NCBI RefSeq assembly: GCF_008629685.1 | Contig: NZ_VWSF01000034.1 | Location: forward strand, 1-51,902 | Length of the DNA stretch: 51,902 bases | Reading direction: 5' to 3' | From: Adhaeribacter rhizoryzae | GTDB taxonomy: Bacteria; Bacteroidota; Bacteroidia; Cytophagales; Hymenobacteraceae | Part shown: positions 7,503 to 15,998 of the stretch, piece by piece | Numbering within the stretch: the stretch's first letter is position 1 | How the letters are laid out: each line of letters begins with the position of its first letter | Program-made: the position numbers and the translations under genes | Notes under the pieces: model-generated | What the model was told of the DNA's origin: nothing | Databases searched by the model: none | What the model saw: the letters and a program-made list of their open reading frames with translations, nothing else

Positions 7503-9083
7503 TTATTCAGCACCAACACCTAAATAAGTTCGCAATTTTTCGCTCTCAAACTTTAATGCCGCTGATTTTTCGGGTTGCAGCAGCGAAACCACAATACCCA
7601 CTAAAAACGCCGACGACATAGACACCAAAGCCGGATTTTTCAGCGGAAATATGGCTTCTTCGTTGTGCAGAATATCGACCCAAATGGTAGGGCTGAGCAC
7701 AATTAAAACCAAAGAAAGAACGGCGCCGGTTAAAATACTCCAGACCGCACCCTGGGTAGTAAATTTTTTCCAGACGATAGACATGAGCAGGGCGGGAAAG
7801 TTGGCACTGGCAGCAATGGAAAAAGCCAGCCCCACCATAAAGGCTACGTTCTGCCCTTTAAATACCAAACCTAATAATATAGATAAAATTCCCAAAGCAA
7901 TAGTAGCTCGCTTAGCCACTTTTATTTCGCCTTTTTCGTCGGATACGCCTTGTTTAACTACGTGTACGTACAAATCGTGCGAAATACTGGAAGCGCCCGA
8001 TAAGGTTAAACCGGCCACTACCGCCAGAATAGTTGCAAAAGCCACCGCCGCAATAAAGCCCAGGAAAGCGGTGCCGCCGGTTTGTTCGGCCAGTAAAAGG
8101 GCTGCCATGTTGCCGCCTTTATCTATACCTTCAATAGTAGGCTTGCCCACCAGTGCCATGGCCGCAAAACCAATTAAAAACGTTAATAAATAAAAATAGC
8201 CAATAAAACCCGTAGCCACAAACACCGATTTTCGGGCGGCTTTGGCATCGGGTACTGTATAAAAACGCATGAGAATATGCGGCAATCCAGCCGTTCCCAG
8301 CATCAAGGCCAAGCCCAGAGACAACGCATCCCACGGGTTACTGATAAAACCACCGGGCGCCAGCATGGCATCGCCGTACTGCTGCGTTACTGAACTAAAT
8401 AAATTAGCGGGGCTAAAACCAAATTTTGCCAAGGATAAAAGAACCAGCACGGTAGCACCGCTGAGTAATAAAACCGCTTTAATAATTTGTACCCAGGTAG
8501 TAGCCAACATACCCCCAAACAGTACATAGGCCGTCATGACAAAGCCTACAACCACTACCGCTACCTCGTAAGGCAAACCAAACAGTGTTTGAATTAAACC
8601 GCCGGCCCCTACCATCTGGGCAATGAGGTAAAACGAAATCGTAAGTAACGAACCAATAGACGAAACAATGCGAATAGGCCGTTGCCGTAAGCGGTACGCC
8701 ACCACATCAGCAAAGGTATATTTACCCAGGTTACGCAGCGGCTCGGCAATTAAAAACATAATTAAGGGCCAGCCTACCAGAAAACCGATTGAATAAATAA
8801 GACCATCGTAGCCTTTGGTAGCCACCATACCGGCAATTCCTAAAAAAGAAGCGGCACTCATGTAATCGCCGGCCAGCGCCAGCCCGTTCTGAAAGCCCGA
8901 AATACTACGGCCGGCCGCGTAAAACTCAGAACCGGTTTTGGTTTTTTTTGCAGCCCAGTACGTGATGTACATGGTAACGGCCACAAACAAGAAAAACATT
9001 AAAATGGAAATCGGGTTGGCAGTGCCTAAAGTGGAAGCCGTAGTGGTGGTAGTTGCCTGTAATAACAGGGTGTGGTGGAGCAT
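7503..9083 (-). CDS. actP: Acetate permease, sodium/solute symporter family
   Basis: Cation-coupled uptake of acetate and similar short carboxylates across the inner membrane. The 526-residue protein has about 13 membrane segments. The family signature is clear: '[33 protein letters not shown]', '[35 protein letters not shown]', '[18 protein letters not shown]', and '[22 protein letters not shown]'. It starts 10 bases after the stop of the DUF485 gene at 9094, so the two form an operon as yjcH and actP do in E. coli. The N-terminus carries a threonine-rich tract (residues 11-16) before the first helix. Confidence 0.95.
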   Translation of the reverse strand: MLHHTLLLQATTTTTASTLGTANPISILMFFLFVAVTMYITYWAAKKTKTGSEFYAAGRSISGFQNGLALAGDYMSAASFLGIAGMVATKGYDGLIYSIGFLVGWPLIMFLIAEPLRNLGKYTFADVVAYRLRQRPIRIVSSIGSLLTISFYLIAQMVGAGGLIQTLFGLPYEVAVVVVGFVMTAYVLFGGMLATTWVQIIKAVLLLSGATVLVLLSLAKFGFSPANLFSSVTQQYGDAMLAPGGFISNPWDALSLGLALMLGTAGLPHILMRFYTVPDAKAARKSVFVATGFIGYFYLLTFLIGFAAMALVGKPTIEGIDKGGNMAALLLAEQTGGTAFLGFIAAVAFATILAVVAGLTLSGASSISHDLYVHVVKQGVSDEKGEIKVAKRATIALGILSILLGLVFKGQNVAFMVGLAFSIAASANFPALLMSIVWKKFTTQGAVWSILTGAVLSLVLIVLSPTIWVDILHNEEAIFPLKNPALVSMSSAFLVGIVVSLLQPEKSAALKFESEKLRTYLGVGAE

Positions 9084-9093
9084 AAAATATTTA

Positions 9094-9411
9094 TTAGGAG
9101 TTAAGTACTTTGTTTTTTAATTCCTGCACGGCTTCGTCGTAATTATTATTCGCCCAGAAAACGTAGATGCCGGTTAATATCCAGGCAAAAAGAATAATGC
9201 CCAAGCCAATGGGAATGGCCCAGGTTAAGTTGGGGCTGATCTTGGCCGCCAGCGATTCTTTGCTAAAAGCTACTACCAGCAAAAAACCAATGTACACGGC
9301 CAGCATAATTAGGGTAAGCACCAGTGATACTGACCAACGTTTGCTTACTAATTTTTTAAATTCCGGACTTTCAATTATTTCGTGGGCAGAATTGGGTTGG
9401 GGTTGCGCCAT
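9094..9411 (-). CDS. yjcH: DUF485 membrane protein, ActP partner
   Basis: A 105-residue protein with two transmembrane helices (about residues 29-50 and 67-88) and a polar N-terminus. The text '[36 protein letters not shown]' and the later '[29 protein letters not shown]' are typical of DUF485/YjcH. In enterobacteria yjcH lies between acs and actP and is cotranscribed with them. Here it is the first gene, with actP 10 bases downstream. Its molecular role is not established; a subunit or assembly role for the symporter is the usual inference. Confidence 0.92.
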   Translation of the reverse strand: MAQPQPNSAHEIIESPEFKKLVSKRWSVSLVLTLIMLAVYIGFLLVVAFSKESLAAKISPNLTWAIPIGLGIILFAWILTGIYVFWANNNYDEAVQELKNKVLNS

Positions 9412-9497
9412 TATAATAGTTTTTAGATTAAGCCTTTATCTTTAAATAAATTTTAAAAGTAAAGCCGCTCTGGAAAGAACCTGTTAAACCTTTTAAT

Positions 9498-9611
9498 TTA
9501 TTGCCCTAAATATGATAATTTAGATTTGGATTTGCAGCAGGTTTTAACCACCTGAGGCAGAATTTTTTCTTTTACCGGTTTGTTGCACTGGCTGCAAAGG
9601 CAGCATAACAT
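9498..9611 (-). CDS. Putative 37-residue Cys-rich microprotein
   Basis: An ATG-to-TAA frame on the minus strand in the spacer between yjcH and the divergent rnhB. The product has Cys at 3, 4, 6, 9, 25 and 26. It begins MLCCLCSQCNKPVKEK and ends with a Lys/Ser-rich tail. Two cysteine clusters spaced like this could bind one zinc ion as a tiny ribbon. There is no homology evidence, but the sequence looks more like protein than chance reading of AT-rich spacer. A second in-frame-independent ATG lies 5 bases downstream and gives a different, less plausible peptide. Confidence 0.35.
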   Translation of the reverse strand: MLCCLCSQCNKPVKEKILPQVVKTCCKSKSKLSYLGQ

Positions 9612-9640
9612 AAGCTGGTAAATTTACTTTTAATAAAATA

Positions 9641-10267
9641 ATGCTACAGGCAAACTTTAGTGGTAAATTATTAGAGGCTGGTTTAGACGAAGCCGGCCGG
9701 GGTTGTTTAGCCGGGCCGGTGGTGGCGGCGGCGGTTATTTTGCCGCCCGATTACCACCACACACTGCTCACCGACTCGAAACAGCTAACCAAAGAACAGC
9801 GCGAAATATTAAGGTCCGAAATTTATAAAGAAGCGGTTTGCTGGGCAGTAGGAGAGGTGTCGCATACCGAGATTGACCAGTTAAATATTTTAAATGCGTC
9901 GTTTCTGGCCATGCACCGGGCGGTAGCCAAACTAGCTCTAACGCCCGAATATTTAATTGTAGATGGTAATCGGTTTAACGCTTACCAAAATATCGAGCAC
10001 GCCTGCATTGTAAAAGGCGATTGCAAATATTTTTCGATTGCAGCGGCTTCGGTGCTGGCCAAAACGTACCGCGACGATTTAATGCAAACATTAGCGCTGG
10101 ATTATCCGCATTTTGGCTGGGAGCATAACGCCGGTTACCCCACGGTTAAGCACCGCGCTGCCATTCGCGCCCACGGTACTTCGCCGCATCACCGTTTAAC
10201 TTTCCGGTTATTACCCGAAGATTTATCGGCTGCAGAAAAAATAAAAAAAGCAGAACGAGTTGTTTAG
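9641..10267 (+). CDS. rnhB: Ribonuclease HII
   Basis: Cleaves the RNA strand of RNA-DNA hybrids and starts removal of misincorporated ribonucleotides. The 208-residue protein has the type-2 signature '[21 protein letters not shown]' with the catalytic pair Asp16 and Glu17. Asp108 lies in 'YLIVDGN', and '[21 protein letters not shown]' and '[10 protein letters not shown]' follow. The G-R-G motif that senses the ribo-deoxyribo junction is intact (residues 19-21). It stands alone on the plus strand between two minus-strand units, with the terminator of the response-regulator operon just beyond its stop codon. Confidence 0.96.
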   Translation: MLQANFSGKLLEAGLDEAGRGCLAGPVVAAAVILPPDYHHTLLTDSKQLTKEQREILRSEIYKEAVCWAVGEVSHTEIDQLNILNASFLAMHRAVAKLALTPEYLIVDGNRFNAYQNIEHACIVKGDCKYFSIAAASVLAKTYRDDLMQTLALDYPHFGWEHNAGYPTVKHRAAIRAHGTSPHHRLTFRLLPEDLSAAEKIKKAERVV

Positions 10268-10271
10268 GCAT

Positions 10272-10295
10272 AAAAAAGCCTGCTGGTAAGCAGGC
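10272..10295 (-). terminator. Intrinsic terminator of the response-regulator operon
   Basis: Read on the minus strand, the stem GCCTGCT / AGCAGGC with a 4-base loop is followed by six Ts. It lies about 30 bases past the stop of the response-regulator gene and 5 bases beyond the rnhB stop. Confidence 0.8.
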
Positions 10296-10324
10296 TCTGT
10301 AACTTTTAAAGCATTTGCAGGAGC

Positions 10325-10759
10325 TTATTTTATTTTTAATAAATCTAAAAATAAGCTGAAGCTATCGATGGTGGAGCCGTTTTTGCCTCCGAAAGAATCG
10401 AAAGTTAAAGGCTTTACAATGTAACCGCTAATATTTAAATTTTTGGCAGCAAACCGGTCAACGTCTTCGTTAGAGGTGGTCATAATAAAAACGTTTAAAT
10501 CGTGCAGCAACGGGTCCTGCCGGATTTCGTTTAAAAACTCGATGCCGTTCATTTTGGGCATGTTAATATCCAGCATTACTACTTTGGGTAACGGTTCTAT
10601 TTTGGGATAGCCTTCGCCCCGGAGCATCTCTAATGCTTCGCGCCCGTTGCGGGCTATGTGTAGGGGCAAGTTTACATTAATTTTTTTTAGCTCCCGCTCC
10701 ACGTTCCTGATATCCAGGTAATCATCTTCTACTAATAATATACTTGCCTCTGAATCCAT
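10325..10759 (-). CDS. Single-domain response regulator (Rcp1/CheY type)
   Basis: A 144-residue stand-alone receiver domain. Acidic pocket residues are Asp12 and Asp13, the phospho-acceptor is Asp64 in 'VVMLDINMPKMNG', the switch Thr lies in 'FIMTTSNED', and the conserved Lys is in 'GYIVKPL'. The 'LVEDDYLDIRNVERELKK' start resembles Rcp1-type regulators that pair with phytochrome-like kinases. There is no DNA-binding or enzymatic output domain, so it must act by protein contact or as a phosphate sink. It starts 23 bases after the end of the kinase gene, so the two are cotranscribed and are almost certainly partners. Confidence 0.92.
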   Translation of the reverse strand: MDSEASILLVEDDYLDIRNVERELKKINVNLPLHIARNGREALEMLRGEGYPKIEPLPKVVMLDINMPKMNGIEFLNEIRQDPLLHDLNVFIMTTSNEDVDRFAAKNLNISGYIVKPLTFDSFGGKNGSTIDSFSLFLDLLKIK

Positions 10760-10782
10760 AGTATTTAGTCTTAATCACTGTT

Positions 10783-12273
10783 TTATTTTGGATTTTCAGG
10801 ATTAGATTTGGGCCAGGTAAAAGTAAAGGTGGCGCCTTTGCCTTCGGCTGATTTTACCTCTATAATACCGCCGTGCCGCTGAATTATTTTTTTTACAATG
10901 GCCAATCCTACTCCTGTACTTTCCAGTGCATCCCGTTCCTGCAGTGTCTGAAAGATGACAAATATACGATCATGATATTCCGGATCAATACCCGGTCCAT
11001 CATCGGTAACGGAAAAACGGTAATATTGTTCTTCTTCCAGGCACGTAACCCAAATCTGTCCGTGGGGCTTATCGTGGTATTTAATGGCATTACTCAGCAG
11101 GTTCGAAAATACTTGCTGCAGGGGTACGCGGGCGGCAAATAATACCGGCATACCCGGCACAATATTAACGGTAATTTCACGCGGTGGCGCAACCATATCT
11201 ATGGTTTCAACCAGCAGTTGGTGCACATCTACTATTTCCTGGGTTTCCTGTATCCGTCCTACTTTAGCCAGTGCCAGAATGCCGTTTATCAGGTTTTCCA
11301 TGCGGTGTACCCGAATGCGCATCAGCATTAAATATTCCTGAATATTCGGGGGTAAATCCTGGCCCATGTCTTCTTCTATCCAGCGCGAAGCGTTTTCGAT
11401 ACCCCGTAACGGTGCTTTTAAATCGTGTGATACCACGTAGGCAAACTGGTCGAGTTCCTGGTTTTTAGCTTCAAGTTCGCTAATGGTGCGGTGAATGGTG
11501 GTGGCCATTTTATTTAACGATACTGATAAATAACTTAGTTCGTCGCGGGTTTTATCGGTTATTTGAATGCGGTAATTTCCCTGCGATATCCGGTTGGCCA
11601 ACCCAACCATGGTCATGATGCGGCGCGAAATAGTACGCGAAATATAATAGGCCCAGCCCAAGCCTAATAATATAGAAATAATGGTAAGAACCGTAGAGGT
11701 TATGCGGGTTTGGTTAATGCTGTTTTTTAAAATGGTATTGCGGGCCTCGCGTATTTTGTATTCAATGGCGTTAAAGCCCTTAAATAACTGACGCATGTCA
11801 TCCATCATCAGCTTGCCTTTAAGGTTTAACACTTCTTTGCCACTGGGTAAACTTTGCAGGCTGGGGGTTGAATTTTGGGTACTTGCTTTTTTTTCAGCTA
11901 TTAGTTTTTCGGTGTACGTGCGCTGCCAGCGTTCGTGAATGGTACGTACCTGCGCCAGTGATTCGCGTTGTACCGGCGAACTTTTTATTTTGGCGGCCAG
12001 TTCATTAAACATACCCGGAATATGTTTTTGCGCCTCGTAATAAGGTTCCAGAAATGCTTCGTTGCCGGTAAGCAAATAGCCCCGCAAGCCGGTTTCCATA
12101 TCAATAATATTGCGCTGCAAAGCCGATGAAATGCGAATGACCACTTGCGATTGGGTCACGTAATCGCTATTATCCAGAATATCATCGGACAAGCGAAAGT
12201 TATGATAGATGCCCGCCGAAAAAATAAGAGAGATAAAGACGTAACCAGCAAAAATTTTGGTTGATAACTTCAT
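10783..12273 (-). CDS. CHASE3-HAMP sensor histidine kinase
   Basis: A 496-residue membrane kinase. TM1 is about residues 5-24, followed by a periplasmic CHASE3 domain (30-175, with the typical 'RNIIDMETGLRGYLLTGNEAFLEPY'). TM2 is about 191-213 and HAMP about 210-265. Next comes a phytochrome-type dimerisation domain, 'LDQFAYVVSHDLKAPLRGIENASRW', with phospho-acceptor His283. The C-terminal HATPase has an N-box 'QVFSNLLSNAIKYHDK', a G1 box 'DDGPGIDP' and 'STGVGLAIVKKII'. The receiver partner is encoded 23 bases downstream, and a CZB-domain protein 82 bases upstream. CHASE3 ligands are not known. Confidence 0.93.
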   Translation of the reverse strand: MKLSTKIFAGYVFISLIFSAGIYHNFRLSDDILDNSDYVTQSQVVIRISSALQRNIIDMETGLRGYLLTGNEAFLEPYYEAQKHIPGMFNELAAKIKSSPVQRESLAQVRTIHERWQRTYTEKLIAEKKASTQNSTPSLQSLPSGKEVLNLKGKLMMDDMRQLFKGFNAIEYKIREARNTILKNSINQTRITSTVLTIISILLGLGWAYYISRTISRRIMTMVGLANRISQGNYRIQITDKTRDELSYLSVSLNKMATTIHRTISELEAKNQELDQFAYVVSHDLKAPLRGIENASRWIEEDMGQDLPPNIQEYLMLMRIRVHRMENLINGILALAKVGRIQETQEIVDVHQLLVETIDMVAPPREITVNIVPGMPVLFAARVPLQQVFSNLLSNAIKYHDKPHGQIWVTCLEEEQYYRFSVTDDGPGIDPEYHDRIFVIFQTLQERDALESTGVGLAIVKKIIQRHGGIIEVKSAEGKGATFTFTWPKSNPENPK

Positions 12274-12355
12274 GCGGTTTGGTAAATAACCAATCGGTTT
12301 CTGTTAATTTATTGCGTTGGGTTTGTTTGGGTTAAAATGCGGGCGGTTTCTATAA

Positions 12356-12715
12356 TTAAGAAATTTCTGCTTTTTCCTGAATTTGTTGTAAAAGCTTTAC
12401 AATATTTTCGGCCAATATTTCCAATTGTGGCAAACCCGCCAAAGCTTTTTCGGTTTGGTCTGCTTGCTTCAGGTTAACTAAATAAATGGCATGATCGTGA
12501 ATATCGCGGTGTACTTTTTCCAGTTCATGCATTTCGGGCAAATTATTAAACCGGGTTAAGCCCACGTCGTAAATCCATTCGCCAAAACTGCATTGCCGGT
12601 AATTTAAGATGGGCCCCAGCGGTGTATCTGAGCCGTATAAATAAGATTTTACTTTCGATTTAAAAACAATGTGCTTGATTTTGGCCGATTCAAATACATA
12701 TTTCAGGTCGCTCAT
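12356..12715 (-). CDS. Stand-alone CZB (chemoreceptor zinc-binding) domain protein
   Basis: About 119 residues from the preferred ATG at 12715. An in-frame upstream ATG at 12775 would add 20 residues outside the domain. Zinc ligands expected for CZB are visible, numbered from 12715: His15, Cys42 in the hallmark C-S-F-G-E-W, His70 and His74 in H-R-D-I-H. CZB domains bind zinc through His3-Cys and sense hypochlorite or zinc in chemoreceptors and diguanylate cyclases. This one has no fused output. It lies upstream of the CHASE3 kinase and regulator genes on the same strand, which suggests it feeds a signal to them. Confidence 0.8.
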   Translation of the reverse strand: MSDLKYVFESAKIKHIVFKSKVKSYLYGSDTPLGPILNYRQCSFGEWIYDVGLTRFNNLPEMHELEKVHRDIHDHAIYLVNLKQADQTEKALAGLPQLEILAENIVKLLQQIQEKAEIS

Positions 12716-12867
12716 AGTAAGAAAAGTTTTCAGGCCCAATTTTCTGTTACTGGCAAAGACCCGGTTGTTTAGCAAAAGTAAAAGAAGGATTTAATATTTT
12801 ACTCTTTTAGCCGGTTTATGGTTAGCGTCCTAATCGTAACCTTGCAATATATCTGTTATTCCTTTTT

Positions 12868-12897
12868 TTTGAAGCTGGTTAAAATAAATTACTTTTG
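12868..12897 (+). promoter_or_regulatory. Bacteroidota-type promoter of gcvT
   Basis: A TTTG box at 12868-12871 and a TACTTTTG (TAnnTTTG) box at 12890-12897 are separated by 18 bases, close to the Bacteroidota -33/-7 consensus. The predicted transcript starts near 12904, leaving a leader of about 20 bases before the gcvT ATG. Confidence 0.65.
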
Positions 12898-12925
12898 CGG
12901 CAGCTTTTGCCCATAACCTTAGCCC

Positions 12926-14017
12926 ATGGATTTAAAAAAAGTTGCTCTGAACAGTGTGCACGTGGCGCTTGGCGCTAAAATGGTGCCTTTTGCCGGTTAT
13001 AACATGCCCATACGGTATTCTTCTGACTTAGACGAACACCATACCGTGCGCAAAGCCGTTGGTATTTTTGATGTTTCGCATATGGGCGAATTTTTGGTAA
13101 ATGGCCCCGCCGCTTTAGATTTAATTCAGCGTGTTACCTCCAACGATGCCGCCAAACTTACCCCCGGCAAAGTGCAATATTCCTGCTTCCCCAACAACCA
13201 GGGCGGCATTGTAGATGATTTATTGGTGTATTGCCTGGCACCGGCCGCATACATGCTGGTAGTAAATGCTTCTAATATTCAGAAAGACTGGGATTGGCTG
13301 AACCAACACAATACCGGTGGCGCCGAGCTAATAAATATTTCGGAAGAAACTTCTTTATTTGCCGTGCAGGGCCCCAACGCAATGGCCGCACTGCAACCGT
13401 TAACTTCTTTAGAATTAGCCGGCATGCCCTATTATACTTTTGCCGTCGGCGAATTTGCCGGCGTACCAAACGTAACTGTTTCGGCTACCGGTTACACTGG
13501 TTCGGGCGGTTTCGAAATATATTTGCCTAATCAACAGGCCCAACTAGTGTGGGATAAAATAATGGCCGCTGGCGAGCCTTACGGTATAAAGCCCATAGGT
13601 TTAGGTGCCCGCGATACCCTGCGCCTGGAAATGGGTTTTTGTTTGTACGGCAACGATATTAACGATACTACTTCGCCGCTGGAAGCTGGCCTGGGCTGGA
13701 TTACCAAATTTACCAAAGCCTTTACCAATTCCGAAAACCTGAAAAAACAAAAAGAACTGGGTGTAGCGCGTAAACTAGTTGGTTTTGAAATGGCCGAAGC
13801 GGGCATACCGCGCGCGCATTACGAAATATTAAATGCTGCCGGCGAAAATATTGGGGAAGTAACCTCGGGTACGCAATCGCCTTCGTTGGGCAAAGGTGTG
13901 GGTTTGGGCTACGTACAAACTGCTTACGCACAACCCGGTATCGAAATATTTATTAAAGTCCGGAATAAATCGCTGAAAGCAAATATTGTGAAATTGCCTT
14001 TTTACAAGAGCGCCTAA
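12926..14017 (+). CDS. gcvT: Glycine cleavage system aminomethyltransferase (T protein)
   Basis: Releases ammonia from the aminomethyl group carried on lipoyl-H protein and transfers the one-carbon unit to tetrahydrofolate. The 363-residue length is standard. Motifs include '[16 protein letters not shown]', '[12 protein letters not shown]', 'VDDLLVYCL', 'FAVQGPNA', '[16 protein letters not shown]', '[21 protein letters not shown]' and '[19 protein letters not shown]'. The folate-binding Asp and Arg regions look intact. The genes for the H and P proteins are not in the window. It has its own promoter and terminator, so it is a separate transcription unit. Confidence 0.97.
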   Translation: MDLKKVALNSVHVALGAKMVPFAGYNMPIRYSSDLDEHHTVRKAVGIFDVSHMGEFLVNGPAALDLIQRVTSNDAAKLTPGKVQYSCFPNNQGGIVDDLLVYCLAPAAYMLVVNASNIQKDWDWLNQHNTGGAELINISEETSLFAVQGPNAMAALQPLTSLELAGMPYYTFAVGEFAGVPNVTVSATGYTGSGGFEIYLPNQQAQLVWDKIMAAGEPYGIKPIGLGARDTLRLEMGFCLYGNDINDTTSPLEAGLGWITKFTKAFTNSENLKKQKELGVARKLVGFEMAEAGIPRAHYEILNAAGENIGEVTSGTQSPSLGKGVGLGYVQTAYAQPGIEIFIKVRNKSLKANIVKLPFYKSA

Positions 14018-14026
14018 AAATATAGC

Positions 14027-14060
14027 AGCAGCCAGTAACCAAAAATCCGGCTGCTTTTTT
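14027..14060 (+). terminator. Intrinsic terminator after gcvT
   Basis: Stem AGCAGCC / GGCTGCT with a 15-base loop, followed by six Ts at 14055-14060. It lies just past the gcvT stop codon. Confidence 0.75.
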
Positions 14061-14123
14061 CTTTTAAACAAATTTATTAATTATTTATCTGCGGATTTCT
14101 TACCCAGAATATTCTTCCAAAAT

Positions 14124-14846
14124 ATGCCTTCGATTGATGTTTGTTTTAGCCCGGAATTGCTGCACCTGTATAATTTAAGCGGCAAAGTGGCAGTAGTGGT
14201 AGATGTGTTACGGGCTACCTCCTCTATGGTAACCGCTTTTGCCCACGGCATCGAAAAAATTATTCCGGTAAGTACCCTGGACGATTGCCTGACGCAAAAG
14301 CAAACGGGTTATTTAACAGCTGCCGAGCGCGATGGCCGCAAAGCCGAAGGTTTCGATTTGGGTAATTCGCCGTTCAGTTACATGGAAGAAAATATTAAAG
14401 GCAAAACCTTAATTATGACCACGACCAACGGTACCCACGCCATCCGGTTGTCTGCGGCTGCAGATAAGGTATTGGCCGGCGCTTTCCTGAACGTGGGCAA
14501 GGTGGCCGAATTTCTAGAAGCCGAAGGCAAAGATGTGCTGGTGGTTTGTGCCGGCTGGAAAGGCAATTTTAACCTGGAAGATACCCTTTTTGCCGGAGCC
14601 CTGGCCGAACGCCTGAAAGATACCTTCTCGGCGGCCAACGATGCCACCTTAGCAGCCCAACACCTCTACCGCCTTGCCCAACCCGATATGGCTGGTTTCC
14701 TGGCTAACTCCTCGCACGTGCAGCGCCTCAAGAATTTAGATATTACCGAAGACGTTACTTTTTGTCTGCGCGAAGATGTGTACGAAGTGGTGCCGGTATT
14801 GGCCGGCGACAGCCTGGTGCCGCTAAAAAGTTTGCCCGTAAGTTAA
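14124..14846 (+). CDS. comB: 2-phosphosulfolactate phosphatase
   Basis: ComB removes phosphate from (R)-2-phospho-3-sulfolactate; in methanogens this is a coenzyme M biosynthetic step. The 240-residue protein matches the family along its length: 'VVVDVLRATSSMVTAFAHG', 'LTAAERDGRKAEGFDLGNSPFSY', 'LIMTTTNGTHAIRLSAAADKVLAGAFLN', and 'VCAGWKGNFNLEDTLFAGALAERL'. Bacteroidota do not make coenzyme M, so the sulfolactate probably goes elsewhere; sulfonolipid precursors are one possibility. The 3' end converges on the MazG-like gene with only 17 bases between the two stop codons. Confidence 0.9.
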   Translation: MPSIDVCFSPELLHLYNLSGKVAVVVDVLRATSSMVTAFAHGIEKIIPVSTLDDCLTQKQTGYLTAAERDGRKAEGFDLGNSPFSYMEENIKGKTLIMTTTNGTHAIRLSAAADKVLAGAFLNVGKVAEFLEAEGKDVLVVCAGWKGNFNLEDTLFAGALAERLKDTFSAANDATLAAQHLYRLAQPDMAGFLANSSHVQRLKNLDITEDVTFCLREDVYEVVPVLAGDSLVPLKSLPVS

Positions 14847-14863
14847 GTTACCTGTAAGCTAGA

Positions 14864-15190
14864 TTATTTAAGTTTTTCGTTTTGCTGGTGCCGGTCGCGG
14901 TCGCGGTTGGTTTTCTTTTGCAGATTGGCTTCCAGCGCTTGGGTTAAATTTATCCCGGTTTGGTTAGCCAGGCAAATTATTACAAATAATACATCGGCCA
15001 GTTCATCGCCCAGTTGTTTGCCTTCGTCGCTTTTCTTAAACGATTGCTCGCCGTATTGCCGCGAGATAATCCGCGCCACTTCGCCTACTTCTTCCGTCAA
15101 GATGGCCATGTTGGTGAGTTCATTAAAATACCGCACGCCATTTTCTTTAATCCACTTGTCAACGGTTTGCTGGGCTTCTTGTATGGTCAT
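14864..15190 (-). CDS. MazG-like nucleotide pyrophosphohydrolase
   Basis: A 108-residue all-alpha NTP-PPase of the MazG/YpjD type. These enzymes hydrolyse nucleoside triphosphates to monophosphate and pyrophosphate and are thought to clean the nucleotide pool. Metal-binding residues are seen in 'TEEVGEVARII' (the E-E-x-x-E motif) and 'GDELADVLFVIICLAN' (the later E-x-x-D motif). It carries one MazG domain only and ends in a charged tail rich in Asp, Arg, Gln and Lys. It converges on comB. The region upstream of its start is a repeat-rich spacer. Confidence 0.88.
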   Translation of the reverse strand: MTIQEAQQTVDKWIKENGVRYFNELTNMAILTEEVGEVARIISRQYGEQSFKKSDEGKQLGDELADVLFVIICLANQTGINLTQALEANLQKKTNRDRDRHQQNEKLK

Positions 15191-15197
15191 TTTATTA

Positions 15198-15350
15198 GTT
15201 AGGGGTTAGTAGTTAGTAATTAGGTGTTAGTTAAGTTAAATTTACTGGCTTTTCTGGCGTGGATTTACTTTCGTGCTCGGTTTGCTGCTCAGGATAGTCA
15301 CGGAAGTAAATCCGCGCCATAGTGAGGTTAGGGGTTAGTAATTAGTAATC
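15198..15350. repeat. Inverted repeat bounded by direct repeats
   Basis: The 333-bp spacer 15191-15523 holds no gene. GTTAGGGGTTAGTA occurs at 15198-15211 and again at 15327-15340, each followed by further TTAGTAATTAG-like sequence. Between them is an inverted repeat: 15256-15275 pairs with 15299-15318 at 18 of 20 positions, around a 23-base loop. The layout looks like a small non-coding insertion or a hypervariable tract. The rest of the spacer to 15523 shows nothing recognisable. Confidence 0.7.
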
Positions 15351-15523
15351 TTAGAACTGATTCAAAAGATTCTCAGCTGCCCTGGCTGTGTCTTATGACC
15401 AGCCAGCACTAGTACATACCTTCTTAATTTACTGATGGTATAAACAGGTAATAGCATCAAAATATTGAATCCGTTAAGAACCCGCCTTAAAGTTTAACCG
15501 AAAATATTCAAAAACAACAAGCC

Positions 15524-15976
15524 TTACTCCCGGTTTTTAGAATCAATAATAATGGTTACAGGACCGTCGTTGAGCAGGCTTACTTTCATATCAGCACCAA
15601 AAATACCGGTTTGAATGGGTTTACCTAAATCGGTGGTTAAAACCTGGATAAACCGTTTGTAAAGCGGTACGGCAATTTCGGGCGGTGCGGCGGCAATGTA
15701 CGAAGGCCGGTTGCCTTTTTTGGTGCTGGCGTGCAGCGTAAACTGACTGATAAGCAAAATATTCCCGTCTACTTCCTGCAAACTCTTATTCATCTTGCCG
15801 GCTTCATCGTTAAATATGCGCAATTGCACCGTTTTCCGGGAAAGCCACTGCAAATCTTCTTCGGTGTCGTCGGCGGCAATGCCGGCCAGCAACAGCAACC
15901 CTTCGTTTATAGCGCCGGTTACTTTCCCGTTAATAGTTACCGAAGCCTGACTTACCCGCTGAATTACCAGTTTCAT
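15524..15976 (-). CDS. dtd: D-aminoacyl-tRNA deacylase
   Basis: Hydrolyses D-aminoacyl-tRNAs and glycyl-tRNA(Ala), protecting translation from wrong chirality. The 150-residue protein has the two DTD signatures: 'LLISQFTLHASTKKGNRPSY' with the S-Q-F-T-L motif, and the cross-subunit Gly-cisPro motif in 'LLNDGPVTIIID'. The N-terminus 'MKLVIQRVSQASVTINGKVTGAINEGLLLLAGI' is also typical. The start lies 22 bases from the stop of the membrane-protein gene at 15999, so the two are probably cotranscribed with that gene first. Confidence 0.96.
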   Translation of the reverse strand: MKLVIQRVSQASVTINGKVTGAINEGLLLLAGIAADDTEEDLQWLSRKTVQLRIFNDEAGKMNKSLQEVDGNILLISQFTLHASTKKGNRPSYIAAAPPEIAVPLYKRFIQVLTTDLGKPIQTGIFGADMKVSLLNDGPVTIIIDSKNRE

Positions 15977-15998
15977 AATATTTTAGTTGTGCTTTAAA

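Noticed and set aside
12716-12775. A 20-residue N-terminal extension of the CZB protein
   Set aside because: It lies outside the CZB domain and a good in-frame ATG follows; the shorter start at 12715 was preferred.
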